Positions 1 to 6,522 of a stretch of 8,123 nucleotides of DNA are shown piece after piece (position 1 is the stretch's first letter; the number at the start of each line of letters is the position of its first letter). The notes beneath the pieces are model-generated. The model was not told the origin of the DNA and made no database searches. It saw only the letters and a list, made by a program, of their open reading frames with translations. Made by a program: the position numbers and the translations under genes. The DNA comes from an uncultured Verrucomicrobiales bacterium. GTDB taxonomy: Bacteria > Verrucomicrobiota > Verrucomicrobiia > Verrucomicrobiales > DEV007. The stretch lies in the NCBI GenBank assembly GCA_937893785.1, contig CALCSP010000182.1, forward strand, positions 1-8,123. Reading direction: 5' to 3'.

Positions 1-1883
1 AAAACACTGACATCGATACACATAGCCACAAGGACAACACTCATGGGTTTGCACCGTCGCTGGCCCTAGCGTCACGTCCTTTGGTTTTTGCATCTCAGTC
101 CATCCAAATCAAAATCAATCCATCGGTCCAAACGAGTGGTATTTATCGAGTAGTTCCCAAGGGGTTCTCCATCCAAGCCAAGTTTATTCCAGGAAACCGT
201 GCTCAAGAAAGGTTGCCTGCTGTCACCGACATCACTGAGGTGGATACGAACGACACATCTCAAACCAATCATTCTATGAGCTTTGTTCTGCGAAAGAATT
301 CTGGAGTCGGACAAAGCATTGTGAATGCAGTCCACAAAAATGCGGGTTGGAAGGAATTCGATCTTAGTGAAGGTTTCATTACGCCACTGTCCTCGACTGA
401 CACGATCGTTCTAAGATGCAATTCTGTAAATGGAGGTGGTGCTCAGCCTATGTTCTGTATCGAAGCTGCAACCATTTCGGGACCTGTGTACGAATCATGG
501 CCTCCAAAGACGCACTTTTACAACACGTACTGTAAAGACATCGATGCATCGGCTAGCTATGAAACATGCCAGAACATCTTGAAGAGGGTTGCAGAGAAAC
601 TGTTTCGCCGCCCTGTTTCTGACGCCGAGCTGGATCCATTCTACAAGCATGCAAAGAAAGAGTTCGCTCAGGGCCACAGCATTTACTCCGGCCTACAGGC
701 AGGCATTCGCGGAATGTTATGTTCTCCGAAGTTCATCTTTAAGAAAGAAGGTGAATCCGGGCCGTTGGATGATTTCGCAATTGCAGCACGTTTGTCCTAT
801 TTCCTATGGAATACTTTGCCCGACGACACACTGTTTGCATTGGCAAAACAGGGCAAACTGAAGAGTCCAAAGGTCCGCCAAGAGCAGGCGCTCCGAATGC
901 TTCAGGATCCTAGAGCAGACCGGTTTATCAACGACTTCGTTTATCAGTGGCTTGATCTGGAAAAGCTGAAGATCATCGAACCTGACCTGAGTATTTTCAC
1001 AGTGGATGAATTTGACCTTGTACGTGATCAAATCAGCAAGGAACCGGTTGCATTTTTTAAAGAGGTTCTTTCGAGCAATCTGGGCTTAGAGAATTTCATC
1101 GACTCTGATTTCGTGATGATCACGCCGGAGCTCAACTATGTCTATCGAATCCACGGCCATCCGGTTGCAAAACCGGGGAAGCGACCGGGGGCAAGCAAGA
1201 TATCGCCAAAGGATTACCGTCCGAAGCAAATCACCTCCAAGTTCACCAAAGTGAAGCTAGGCGATCAGGAACAATATCGAGGAGGCCTGCTCTCACAGAC
1301 GGGATTCATGCTGATGACAACCAACAATGGAGAATACACAAACCCGTTTTATCGTGGTGCCTGGGTATTGAAGAGTTTTTACGGAGATCCTCTTGAGACA
1401 CCCGAAGACTTGGAGATCTCGGCACTGAGTCCCCCCACGAAAACCAAGACTATCAAAGAAACAATTGATGCACACAGAGAGAGTGCCAGTTGTAATATGT
1501 GCCACAAGAAGATGGATCCCCTCGGAATTGCACTGGAAAATTTTGATGTAATGGGACGCTGGCGAGACCAGTACACAGACGTGAGCAACTACACCGCCAA
1601 CAAGAATAAAGGGGAACGTTTTCCCGTCGACACGAGAACGGCCCACATGGACGGCAGGGCCTTCGAGGGCCCTCAAGGCCTGAAGAAAATCCTGATGGAA
1701 GATAAGGAAATTTTCTCGAGAGCATTCATCGAAAACATTCTCTCCTATGCAATGGCGCGACAGCTCACATATAGCGACCGCAAGAATATCAACCAGCTTT
1801 ATGAGCGGTCCGCTAATGCAAACTTCCGGTTGCGGGACATTTTGTTGGAGATTGTATCCTCGGACGGCTTTACCAGACGGTAG
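1..1883 (+). CDS. DUF1592-family planctomycete-type cytochrome c domain protein (5' partial)
   Basis: The frame is open to the left edge (first complete codon at 3), so the gene starts upstream; the TTG at 81 is an internal codon, not a start. The visible domains match the C-terminal half of large planctomycete/verrucomicrobial cytochrome-like proteins. A beta-rich region ends in a typical GPVYESWPP motif (about 483-506). It is followed by DUF1595 (about 560-750, KLFRRPVSDAEL), DUF1592 (about 759-1145, AIAARLSYFLW), DUF1588 (about 1275-1575) and DUF1585 (about 1657-1877, ENILSYAMARQLTYSD). DUF1588 contains CNMCH at 1491-1505, a c-type haem attachment motif, within the family signature around MDPLGIALENFD. 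The usual N-terminal cytochrome and DUF1587 parts would lie outside the window. Such proteins are presumed to be exported, haem-bearing and perhaps tied to polysaccharide breakdown, but no reaction is established. No DUF1552 gene, the common partner, follows it. Sampled lines average about mid-40s % GC, lower than the genes at 3163-6392. Family assignment is firm; function is unknown. Confidence 0.93.
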   Translation, partial: NTDIDTHSHKDNTHGFAPSLALASRPLVFASQSIQIKINPSVQTSGIYRVVPKGFSIQAKFIPGNRAQERLPAVTDITEVDTNDTSQTNHSMSFVLRKNSGVGQSIVNAVHKNAGWKEFDLSEGFITPLSSTDTIVLRCNSVNGGGAQPMFCIEAATISGPVYESWPPKTHFYNTYCKDIDASASYETCQNILKRVAEKLFRRPVSDAELDPFYKHAKKEFAQGHSIYSGLQAGIRGMLCSPKFIFKKEGESGPLDDFAIAARLSYFLWNTLPDDTLFALAKQGKLKSPKVRQEQALRMLQDPRADRFINDFVYQWLDLEKLKIIEPDLSIFTVDEFDLVRDQISKEPVAFFKEVLSSNLGLENFIDSDFVMITPELNYVYRIHGHPVAKPGKRPGASKISPKDYRPKQITSKFTKVKLGDQEQYRGGLLSQTGFMLMTTNNGEYTNPFYRGAWVLKSFYGDPLETPEDLEISALSPPTKTKTIKETIDAHRESASCNMCHKKMDPLGIALENFDVMGRWRDQYTDVSNYTANKNKGERFPVDTRTAHMDGRAFEGPQGLKKILMEDKEIFSRAFIENILSYAMARQLTYSDRKNINQLYERSANANFRLRDILLEIVSSDGFTRR

Positions 1884-2167
1884 TATTGAGTCATTGGAAC
1901 AGATTTACTGTTCAGAAATAGCTAATGCTGACGAAGCACATGGACGTGACAGCGCCACTTGTCATCAAAGTTGAGATATTCATTCTTTTTTGAGCTATTC
2001 ACTGTGATCCTTCACCCCCCATCTAGCTATCTAAAGATTTCCTATATGATTCGCTATTACTACTAGGTTGCCTTAATTGGGGGTGGGGAAACTTAGGTTC
2101 TATCCTCAGTAATATTTCTTCTGGTGAAGAGGTATTTTTGTCCCCGGTGTCGTTTTCCCGTAATCAA
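1884..2167. other. Intergenic spacer, 284 bases, between the DUF1592 gene and the YjbQ-family gene
   Basis: I find no convincing gene here. A short inverted repeat lies just after the upstream stop codon (1897-1913, listed separately). Near the downstream gene, TTGGGG at 2077-2082 and TATCCT at 2101-2106 are 18 bases apart. They match a sigma-70 promoter only weakly (3/6 and 4/6), so this is a guess rather than a promoter call. GAGGT at 2129-2133 could be a ribosome binding site for a TTG at 2138 or a GTG at 2147, alternative starts of the next gene. Confidence 0.5.
1897..1913 (+). other. Short inverted repeat after the DUF1592 gene
   Basis: GAACAG and CTGTTC form a perfect 6-base inverted repeat around a 5-base loop, 13 bases after the stop codon at 1881-1883. 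No T-run follows, so it does not look like a classical intrinsic terminator. It might act as a weak RNA 3' end structure or be chance. Confidence 0.3.
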
Positions 2168-2587
2168 ATGTCCGTTTATACCGAAGAGTTTTCCGTTTCA
2201 ACCCATGGCAAGGGAACCTATGAGATCACCGAGAAGGTTACTTCCGCGGTAGCCAAGAGCGGGATCGATCGCGGTCTTGCCACTGTTTTCGTGCAGCATA
2301 CCAGTTGTTCCCTGGTGGTCATGGAAAACGCCGATCCCTCCGCGCGCACGGACTTGCATGCTTTCTTCGACCACTTGGTTCCAGAGGATACACCGTATTT
2401 CGTCCATACCTATGAGGGTGGGGATGATATGCCCTCACACATCCGTATGTGCCTGACCGACGTGGACAAGAATATTCCGGTCATTAACGGACGCATGGTG
2501 CTTGGCACCTGGCAGGGGCTTTTTCTCTTTGAGCATCGCCGTGCTCCGCATACCCGGCGCATTGCAATCAGTGTTTCAGGGCAGTGA
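2168..2587 (+). CDS. YjbQ / UPF0047 family protein
   Basis: This encodes 139 residues, close to the 138 of E. coli YjbQ, and covers the whole family domain. Family landmarks are QHTS (43-46), ENADPS (53-58), YEGGDDMPSHI (82-92), NGRMVLGTWQG (107-117) and EHR (122-124). The histidines and acidic residues in these motifs line the pocket shared by this small trimer-forming fold. Weak thiamin phosphate synthase activity has been reported for some members, but the physiological role is unresolved. I chose the ATG at 2168 because the protein then begins (MSVYTEEF) where family members begin. An in-frame TTG at 2138 (149 aa) or GTG at 2147 (146 aa) has a better-placed GAGGT upstream (2129-2133) and would add an N-terminal tail not expected for the family. 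No signal peptide is seen, so the protein should be cytoplasmic. The next gene begins 76 bases downstream on the same strand. Family is secure, start moderately so. Confidence 0.93.
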   Translation: MSVYTEEFSVSTHGKGTYEITEKVTSAVAKSGIDRGLATVFVQHTSCSLVVMENADPSARTDLHAFFDHLVPEDTPYFVHTYEGGDDMPSHIRMCLTDVDKNIPVINGRMVLGTWQGLFLFEHRRAPHTRRIAISVSGQ

Positions 2588-2663
2588 GCCGCTGCTTTTG
2601 GTGCAGTCATGTGTTTCAGTCCACGGGCTTGCCTTCGGTTTGTCCTAGAAGTAAGATGAAGGC

Positions 2664-3041
2664 ATGAAAACTGGACTGTGTGTTTTTCTGGCAGCAGCGG
2701 TCTTTTTTGATTTCTCCTCCGATGTGGAGGCGGGCGAGATCATCAAGAAGACTTATTACGATTCCAAGGGCCGGGCGATTGGGAAATACGTTTACCAGGC
2801 GGGCAGATCCAAGAGAAGCTATGCGAATGCCAGCCGGGTGCGCTACCCGGTTTACCAGCCCGGATATGTCTATTCGAGGCCTGTCTATTCAACGGCTGCG
2901 TATCGTGTTTATAGGCCGCTGACCCTTTCTCATGCGGCTTATTCTCATGGTGTTTACCATGCAGGTTGGACTTCCGGTCACTTTTCTTTACCGGTGCGTT
3001 TCCGTCTTGTGGCGCCTCAGAGGCTTTATTACCGGCGTTAA
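2664..3041 (+). CDS. Small secreted tyrosine-rich hypothetical protein
   Basis: This encodes 125 residues and I recognise no known domain. Residues 1-23 read as a Sec signal peptide: Lys2, a hydrophobic core (LCVFLAAAVFF) and a likely cleavage after VEA. The mature part of about 102 residues holds 16 tyrosines, many in VY or YVY pairs separated by proline, arginine or serine (about 56-84), and is strongly basic. It has no cysteine. This low-complexity, Tyr/Arg/Pro-rich make-up suggests an extracytoplasmic surface or matrix-type protein rather than an enzyme, which is inference. A conserved-looking start of the mature region (KKTYYDSKGRAIGKYVY) precedes the repetitive part. The ATG at 2664 gives an intact signal peptide. 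There is no well-spaced Shine-Dalgarno sequence (AAGG at 2659-2662 is too close). The gene may be co-transcribed with the YjbQ-family gene 76 bases upstream. The coherent signal peptide supports a real gene. Confidence 0.75.
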   Translation: MKTGLCVFLAAAVFFDFSSDVEAGEIIKKTYYDSKGRAIGKYVYQAGRSKRSYANASRVRYPVYQPGYVYSRPVYSTAAYRVYRPLTLSHAAYSHGVYHAGWTSGHFSLPVRFRLVAPQRLYYRR

Positions 3042-3060
3042 CCGGGAATGATGTTCCTGG
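3042..3060 (+). other. Stem-loop directly after the tyrosine-rich gene
   Basis: CCGGGAA and TTCCTGG pair over 7 base pairs (one G-U) around a 5-base loop, starting at the first base after the TAA stop. An A-rich stretch rather than a T-run follows on the plus strand, so intrinsic termination is not supported. It could slow 3' exonuclease decay or be incidental. Confidence 0.35.
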
Positions 3061-3162
3061 AAAAGGGCAGCCTGACCGGCTTCGGGCAAAAAAGCATCAA
3101 TTTGTGGCTTTAAGTCTGCGTTGCCTGCTGGCATTTTTCCATCAACCCGCTAGAGTGGCGCC

Positions 3163-4281
3163 ATGGATTTGACACAAACCGCGTTCGGCACCTGGGGAGG
3201 TGGGCGTTTCATGCATTTTGGCGAGGCGCTTGATGACCAGCGCTTCATTGATCTCATGCAGCTTGCCTACCAATCAGGAGTCCGCACATTCGTAACTTCC
3301 GATGTTTATGGGGTGGGGAGGGCCGACGAGATGCTTGGCCGTGCCCTTGAGGGCGTAGACCGTGATACCTACTGCCTAGTTGGCATGCTTGGACACGATA
3401 TTTATGAGGGCAAGCGTGAAGGTTCACGTGGTTATCCGCGCTTTACCGATCCTGCTCTCAGATCCCGTGATGACTACAAGGCTTACCTAAAAATGGCGAC
3501 TGAGAAATCTCTCGAGCGTTGCCGGGCGGAGAGCTTTGACCTTGTGATGCTGCACAACCCGGATGAACGTGGCTATGCTGACGGCACTGTTTGGGAGGCG
3601 ATGTCAGCACTCAAGGATACCGGCCTTGCTGCCCGGCTGGGCATTGCACCTGGACCTGCCAATGGTTTCACGCTGGATCTCATTCACAGCTTCGAGCAGT
3701 TCGGAGAACTCATTGACTGGGCAATGATCATTCTTAATCCCCTTGAGCCCTGGCCCGGCCGACTGACACTCGATGCTGCAGTAAAGGCGGACGTCAAGGT
3801 GCTTACGAGGGTGGTGGACTATGGTGGTCTTTTTCACGGCACGATGAAAGCCGGGCATTCCTTTCGTGATGGCGATCACCGTGCCTACCGGCCGGAGGGC
3901 TGGGTGGAGGCAGGCCTTGAAAGAATAGAGAAGATGCTCCCGGTCATTGAGCACCACGGCTTGAGCCTGCTGCAATTTGCAAGCCTTTGGAACCTGGCTC
4001 ATGCCCCGGTGGAGAGCGTGGCGCCAACCTTTATTCAGGAGGCTGGGGAGGATGCCCTTCCGATAGAGGACCTGTTGCGTGATTTTGCCGCCCTGCCGCA
4101 GGAGAACCCGTTAAGTGTCGATGAGGTCGAGCAGGTTGCCCATGTTGGTGACAATACTGGTTGCATGATGTTGAAAGGTGCCAGTAAGCGCCACGAGGAG
4201 AGCCTGCGTCCTGATGAGTGGCCGATGCGTCCAGAATTGCTGGAACTCGCTGCCCGGCATGGTTTGGGAGAAGAGTGGTGA
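3163..4281 (+). CDS. Aldo/keto reductase family protein with altered catalytic tetrad
   Basis: This encodes 372 residues with the order of the aldo/keto reductase TIM barrel. It opens with FGTWGGGR (8-15). The segment VYGVGRADEMLGRAL (48-62) matches the usual VYGxGxSExxLGxAL, and LVMLHNPD (127-134) matches the catalytic-His strand. Tyr49 and His131 align with the catalytic Tyr and His. The Asp that normally stands five residues before the Tyr is Val44, and the Lys of the usual ATKVG strand aligns with Met75. The NAD(P)-binding stretches are also unusual: GIAPGP (about 160-165) replaces GVSNF, and PTFIQEAG replaces the IPG motif. A C-terminal extension carries DNTGCMMLKGAS (about 328-339). Ordinary NADPH-dependent carbonyl reduction is therefore uncertain; substrate unknown. 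No signal peptide is seen. The ATG at 3163 has GAGTGG at 3153-3158. The stop overlaps the start of ptrB (GTGA, 4278-4281). Confidence 0.88.
   Translation: MDLTQTAFGTWGGGRFMHFGEALDDQRFIDLMQLAYQSGVRTFVTSDVYGVGRADEMLGRALEGVDRDTYCLVGMLGHDIYEGKREGSRGYPRFTDPALRSRDDYKAYLKMATEKSLERCRAESFDLVMLHNPDERGYADGTVWEAMSALKDTGLAARLGIAPGPANGFTLDLIHSFEQFGELIDWAMIILNPLEPWPGRLTLDAAVKADVKVLTRVVDYGGLFHGTMKAGHSFRDGDHRAYRPEGWVEAGLERIEKMLPVIEHHGLSLLQFASLWNLAHAPVESVAPTFIQEAGEDALPIEDLLRDFAALPQENPLSVDEVEQVAHVGDNTGCMMLKGASKRHEESLRPDEWPMRPELLELAARHGLGEEW
4266..4281 (+). promoter_or_regulatory. Ribosome binding site and GTGA overlap setting the ptrB start
   Basis: GGGAG at 4266-4270 lies seven bases before GTG at 4278, inside the last codons of the aldo/keto reductase gene. 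The GTG start and the TGA stop (4279-4281) share bases in the form GTGA, a classic arrangement for translational coupling. This is the best Shine-Dalgarno and start pairing in the window and supports the GTG over the upstream GTG at 4218 or the downstream ATGs at 4320 and 4323. Confidence 0.75.
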
Positions 4282-6392
4282 TTCGCGTTGCGCTTCTTCT
4301 GTTGGTTGTTTCCACTGGCATGATGGCGGCTGATCTCCCCAAGGCACCGTTGGCTGCCCGAAAATCTCATGTTCACCGGGAACATGGTGTTGAGCGCAGC
4401 GATCCCTATTATTGGTTGCGAGAGCGGAATAACCGCGAGGTGCTGGATTATCTGAAGGCTGAAAATGCCTATACAGAGTTGGCGATGGAGGATACCAAGG
4501 AACTTCAGGAGGATCTTTTCAGGGAAATTAAGGGGCGTATCAAGCAGGATGACGACACGTATCCGGTACGCTGGAAGAACTATTTATATTATTCGCGCTA
4601 CACAGAGGGCAGTGAATACCCTCGGTATTTTCGCAGGCGTGCCGATACGAGTGAAGAGTCAGGTAGGATCATCTTTGACGTGCCTGAATTGGCAAAGGGA
4701 CACCGTTTTTATGACTTTGATGAGGGAGAGGTCAGTCCTGACGAGAACTTGATTGCCTTTTCCGTTGATACCACCGGCCGGCGCATCCGTACCCTGCAGG
4801 TCAAGGATCTGGAGAGCGGTGAGATTTTGCCTGACCGCATTGAGAACGTGGATGGCGGTCATGCATGGGCAGCGGATAGCAAAACCCTTTTCTATACCAG
4901 ACAGGATCCTGAAACGTTGCGTGATTATCAGGTATGGCGTCACCGATTAGGCACGCCGAGTGCCGATGATGTGCTGGTTTATGAAGAAGAGGACGAGACC
5001 TTCAGTTGCTATGTGATGAGCAGTCAGTCCGAAAAATATATCATTATCGGATGCAGCCAGACACTCAGTGATGAATACCGGCTACTGGATGCGGGCAACC
5101 CGGAGGGAGAGTTCAAGGTTTTCACGCCGCGTTGCCGGGGACTGGAGCATGACATTGAGCACTTTCGCGACGGATTTTATATTCGCACCAACAAGGGGGC
5201 TGAGAATTTTCGCCTGATGTGGACAGCAGAACTGAAAACCACCGAGGATCAATGGCAGGAAGTGACTCCCGGAAGCAAGGAGATTTTCTTGAGTGATTTC
5301 GAGGTATTTGATGACTTCATCGTTCTGGAGGAGCGTGAGAAGGGGCTCAACAGGATTCGCGTACGGGAGATAAAGGATGGCAAGACGCACACCATCGATT
5401 TCGGCGAGGCAGCCTATTCGGCTTGGGCGGATACCAACCTGCAATTTGATACCGAGTGGTTGCGCTACGGCTTCAGCTCGCTGAAGACACCTAGCAGCCT
5501 TTATGAGTATAACATGCGTACTCGCGAGCGGCGGCTTCTCAAACGCCAGCCTGTGCTGGGTGGTTATGACTCGGAGCAATACACCACTGAGCGCCATTTC
5601 GTCACTGCTGGTGATGGGACCAAAGTACCGCTTTCCATTGTTTACCGAAGGGATGCTTTTCGGAAGGACGGTGATTGCCCGCTTCTGCTTTATGCCTACG
5701 GCTCCTATGGCTACAGCATGCATGCCTCCTTTTCCAGTATCCGGGTGAGTTTGCTTGACCGCGGGTTTGTTTACGCGATTGCCCATGTGCGTGGCGGCCA
5801 GGAGATGGGTCGTGCCTGGTATGATGATGGCAAATTGCTCAACAAGAAGAACACTTTCACCGACTTCATCGATTGTGCTGAGTTCTTGGTGAAGGAAAAA
5901 TATACCTCTTCTCGGCGGCTTTGTGCCAGTGGCGGTAGTGCCGGAGGGTTGCTCATGGGGGTGATTGCCAATGAGCGCCCGGATCTGTTTGCGGCCATTA
6001 TTGCTGATGTTCCCTGGGTGGACTGTGTTACTACCATGCTGGATGAGAGTATTCCGTTGACTACCGGTGAGTATGACGAGTGGGGCAATCCCAATGATAA
6101 AAAGTTCTTTGATTACATCCTGAGCTATTCCCCCTATGACAACGTGCGCAATGGAGATTATCCGGCCATACTGGTGCTCGCGGGTCTGAACGACTCGCAA
6201 GTGCAATACTGGGAACCTGCGAAGTGGGTGGCGCGGCTGCGGGAGCGCAAGACCGATGACAATTTACTCCTGCTTAAGACCGACATGGACTCCGGCCATG
6301 GTGGAGCTTCGGGGCGTTTTGGCAAATACCGTGAGTATGCCCTCGAGCAGGCATTCCTGATCAGGAATGTGGGTAAAGATTGGAAAAAGTAG
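4278..6392 (+). CDS. ptrB: Oligopeptidase B (S9A serine peptidase), probably exported
   Basis: This encodes 704 residues from the GTG at 4278. Oligopeptidase B cleaves short peptides after Arg or Lys, preferring dibasic sites. The N-terminal beta-propeller (about 30-430) starts with DPYYWLRERN and includes PYQVWRH-like DYQVWRHRLGTP and LIYEEKDDT-like LVYEEEDET. The alpha/beta-hydrolase domain follows (about 440-704), with LLLYAYGSYG, DRGFVYAIAHVRGG, GGSAGG, ESIPLTTGEYDEWGNP, DSQVQYWEPAKWVA and TDMDSGHGG. The catalytic triad is Ser554, Asp639 and His674, with spacings of 85 and 35 residues as in E. coli PtrB. Of the two acidic residues linked to P1 specificity in the enterobacterial enzyme (Glu576 and Glu578), the first is kept (Glu598) and the second is Asp600. 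Unlike cytosolic E. coli PtrB, which begins near LPKA, this protein has about 20 extra residues (RVALLLLVVSTGMMAADLP) that look like a Sec signal peptide. Starting at ATG 4320 would remove it. Coupled to the aldo/keto reductase gene. Identity is very secure; export is inferred. Confidence 0.96.
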   Translation: MIRVALLLLVVSTGMMAADLPKAPLAARKSHVHREHGVERSDPYYWLRERNNREVLDYLKAENAYTELAMEDTKELQEDLFREIKGRIKQDDDTYPVRWKNYLYYSRYTEGSEYPRYFRRRADTSEESGRIIFDVPELAKGHRFYDFDEGEVSPDENLIAFSVDTTGRRIRTLQVKDLESGEILPDRIENVDGGHAWAADSKTLFYTRQDPETLRDYQVWRHRLGTPSADDVLVYEEEDETFSCYVMSSQSEKYIIIGCSQTLSDEYRLLDAGNPEGEFKVFTPRCRGLEHDIEHFRDGFYIRTNKGAENFRLMWTAELKTTEDQWQEVTPGSKEIFLSDFEVFDDFIVLEEREKGLNRIRVREIKDGKTHTIDFGEAAYSAWADTNLQFDTEWLRYGFSSLKTPSSLYEYNMRTRERRLLKRQPVLGGYDSEQYTTERHFVTAGDGTKVPLSIVYRRDAFRKDGDCPLLLYAYGSYGYSMHASFSSIRVSLLDRGFVYAIAHVRGGQEMGRAWYDDGKLLNKKNTFTDFIDCAEFLVKEKYTSSRRLCASGGSAGGLLMGVIANERPDLFAAIIADVPWVDCVTTMLDESIPLTTGEYDEWGNPNDKKFFDYILSYSPYDNVRNGDYPAILVLAGLNDSQVQYWEPAKWVARLRERKTDDNLLLLKTDMDSGHGGASGRFGKYREYALEQAFLIRNVGKDWKK

Positions 6393-6425
6393 CCGAGCTT
6401 AGCTTAAGATCACACTCGATTTGGA

Positions 6426-6440
6426 CGCACAACTTGTGCG
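6426..6440. repeat. 15-base perfect palindrome between ptrB and the hairpin
   Basis: CGCACAA and TTGTGCG form a perfect 7-base inverted repeat around a single C, 33 bases after the ptrB stop. As RNA only about 6 pairs with a 3-base loop can form, and no T-run follows. It may help end ptrB transcripts together with the hairpin at 6485-6513, or be a protein-binding dyad. Function is not shown by the sequence. Confidence 0.5.
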
Positions 6441-6484
6441 CGGGTATTTCAGCAGTCGAGCTAAAGTGGTGCATGATAGCTGTA

Positions 6485-6513
6485 GCCCCGATGAAGTCAT
6501 TCTTTTTCGGGGC
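6485..6513. terminator. Hairpin between convergent genes, possible bidirectional terminator
   Basis: GCCCCGA (6485-6491) pairs perfectly with TCGGGGC (6507-6513). After one T/T mismatch the stem continues with four more pairs (one G-U) and closes on a 5-base loop (6497-6501). The stem is GC-rich at its base. It sits 92 bases after the ptrB stop and 9 bases after the end of the minus-strand methyltransferase gene, which is where a shared terminator is expected. Neither side has a good T-run, so it is not a textbook intrinsic terminator and may act with Rho or as a 3'-end stabiliser. Confidence 0.6.
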
Positions 6514-6522
6514 AATGCATCG

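Noticed and set aside
81..83. TTG as the start of the DUF1592 gene
   Set aside because: The same frame stays open through 26 more codons to the left edge, and the protein family is much longer at its N-terminus, so the gene is simply cut by the window.
1293..1676. Minus-strand open frame of 127 codons within the DUF1592 gene
   Set aside because: It overlaps the DUF1588 region with its haem motif. The translation has no recognisable features and other antisense frames overlap it as well.
1897..1913. SOS (LexA) box
   Set aside because: The half-sites are GAACAG and CTGTTC separated by 5 bases, which does not match the order or spacing of LexA boxes I know, and the repeat lies after a gene rather than before one.
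1747..1974. Plus-strand open frame of 75 codons overlapping the end of the DUF1592 gene
   Set aside because: Most of it is out of frame with the conserved DUF1585 domain, and it has no signal peptide, domain or clear ribosome binding site.
3068..3092. Terminator hairpin between the tyrosine-rich gene and the aldo/keto reductase gene
   Set aside because: GCCTGA and TCGGGC can pair with one wobble, but an A-run rather than a T-run follows on the plus strand, and no gene is transcribed through it from the other side.
3604..4002. Minus-strand open frame of 132 codons inside the aldo/keto reductase gene
   Set aside because: It is antisense to a well-supported coding region, with no family motif and no separate ribosome binding site.
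5082..6206. Long open frame (374 codons) on the minus strand inside ptrB
   Set aside because: It lies wholly antisense to a gene whose catalytic motifs are all intact. The translation shows no recognisable domain and is best explained as a shadow of the ptrB codon pattern.
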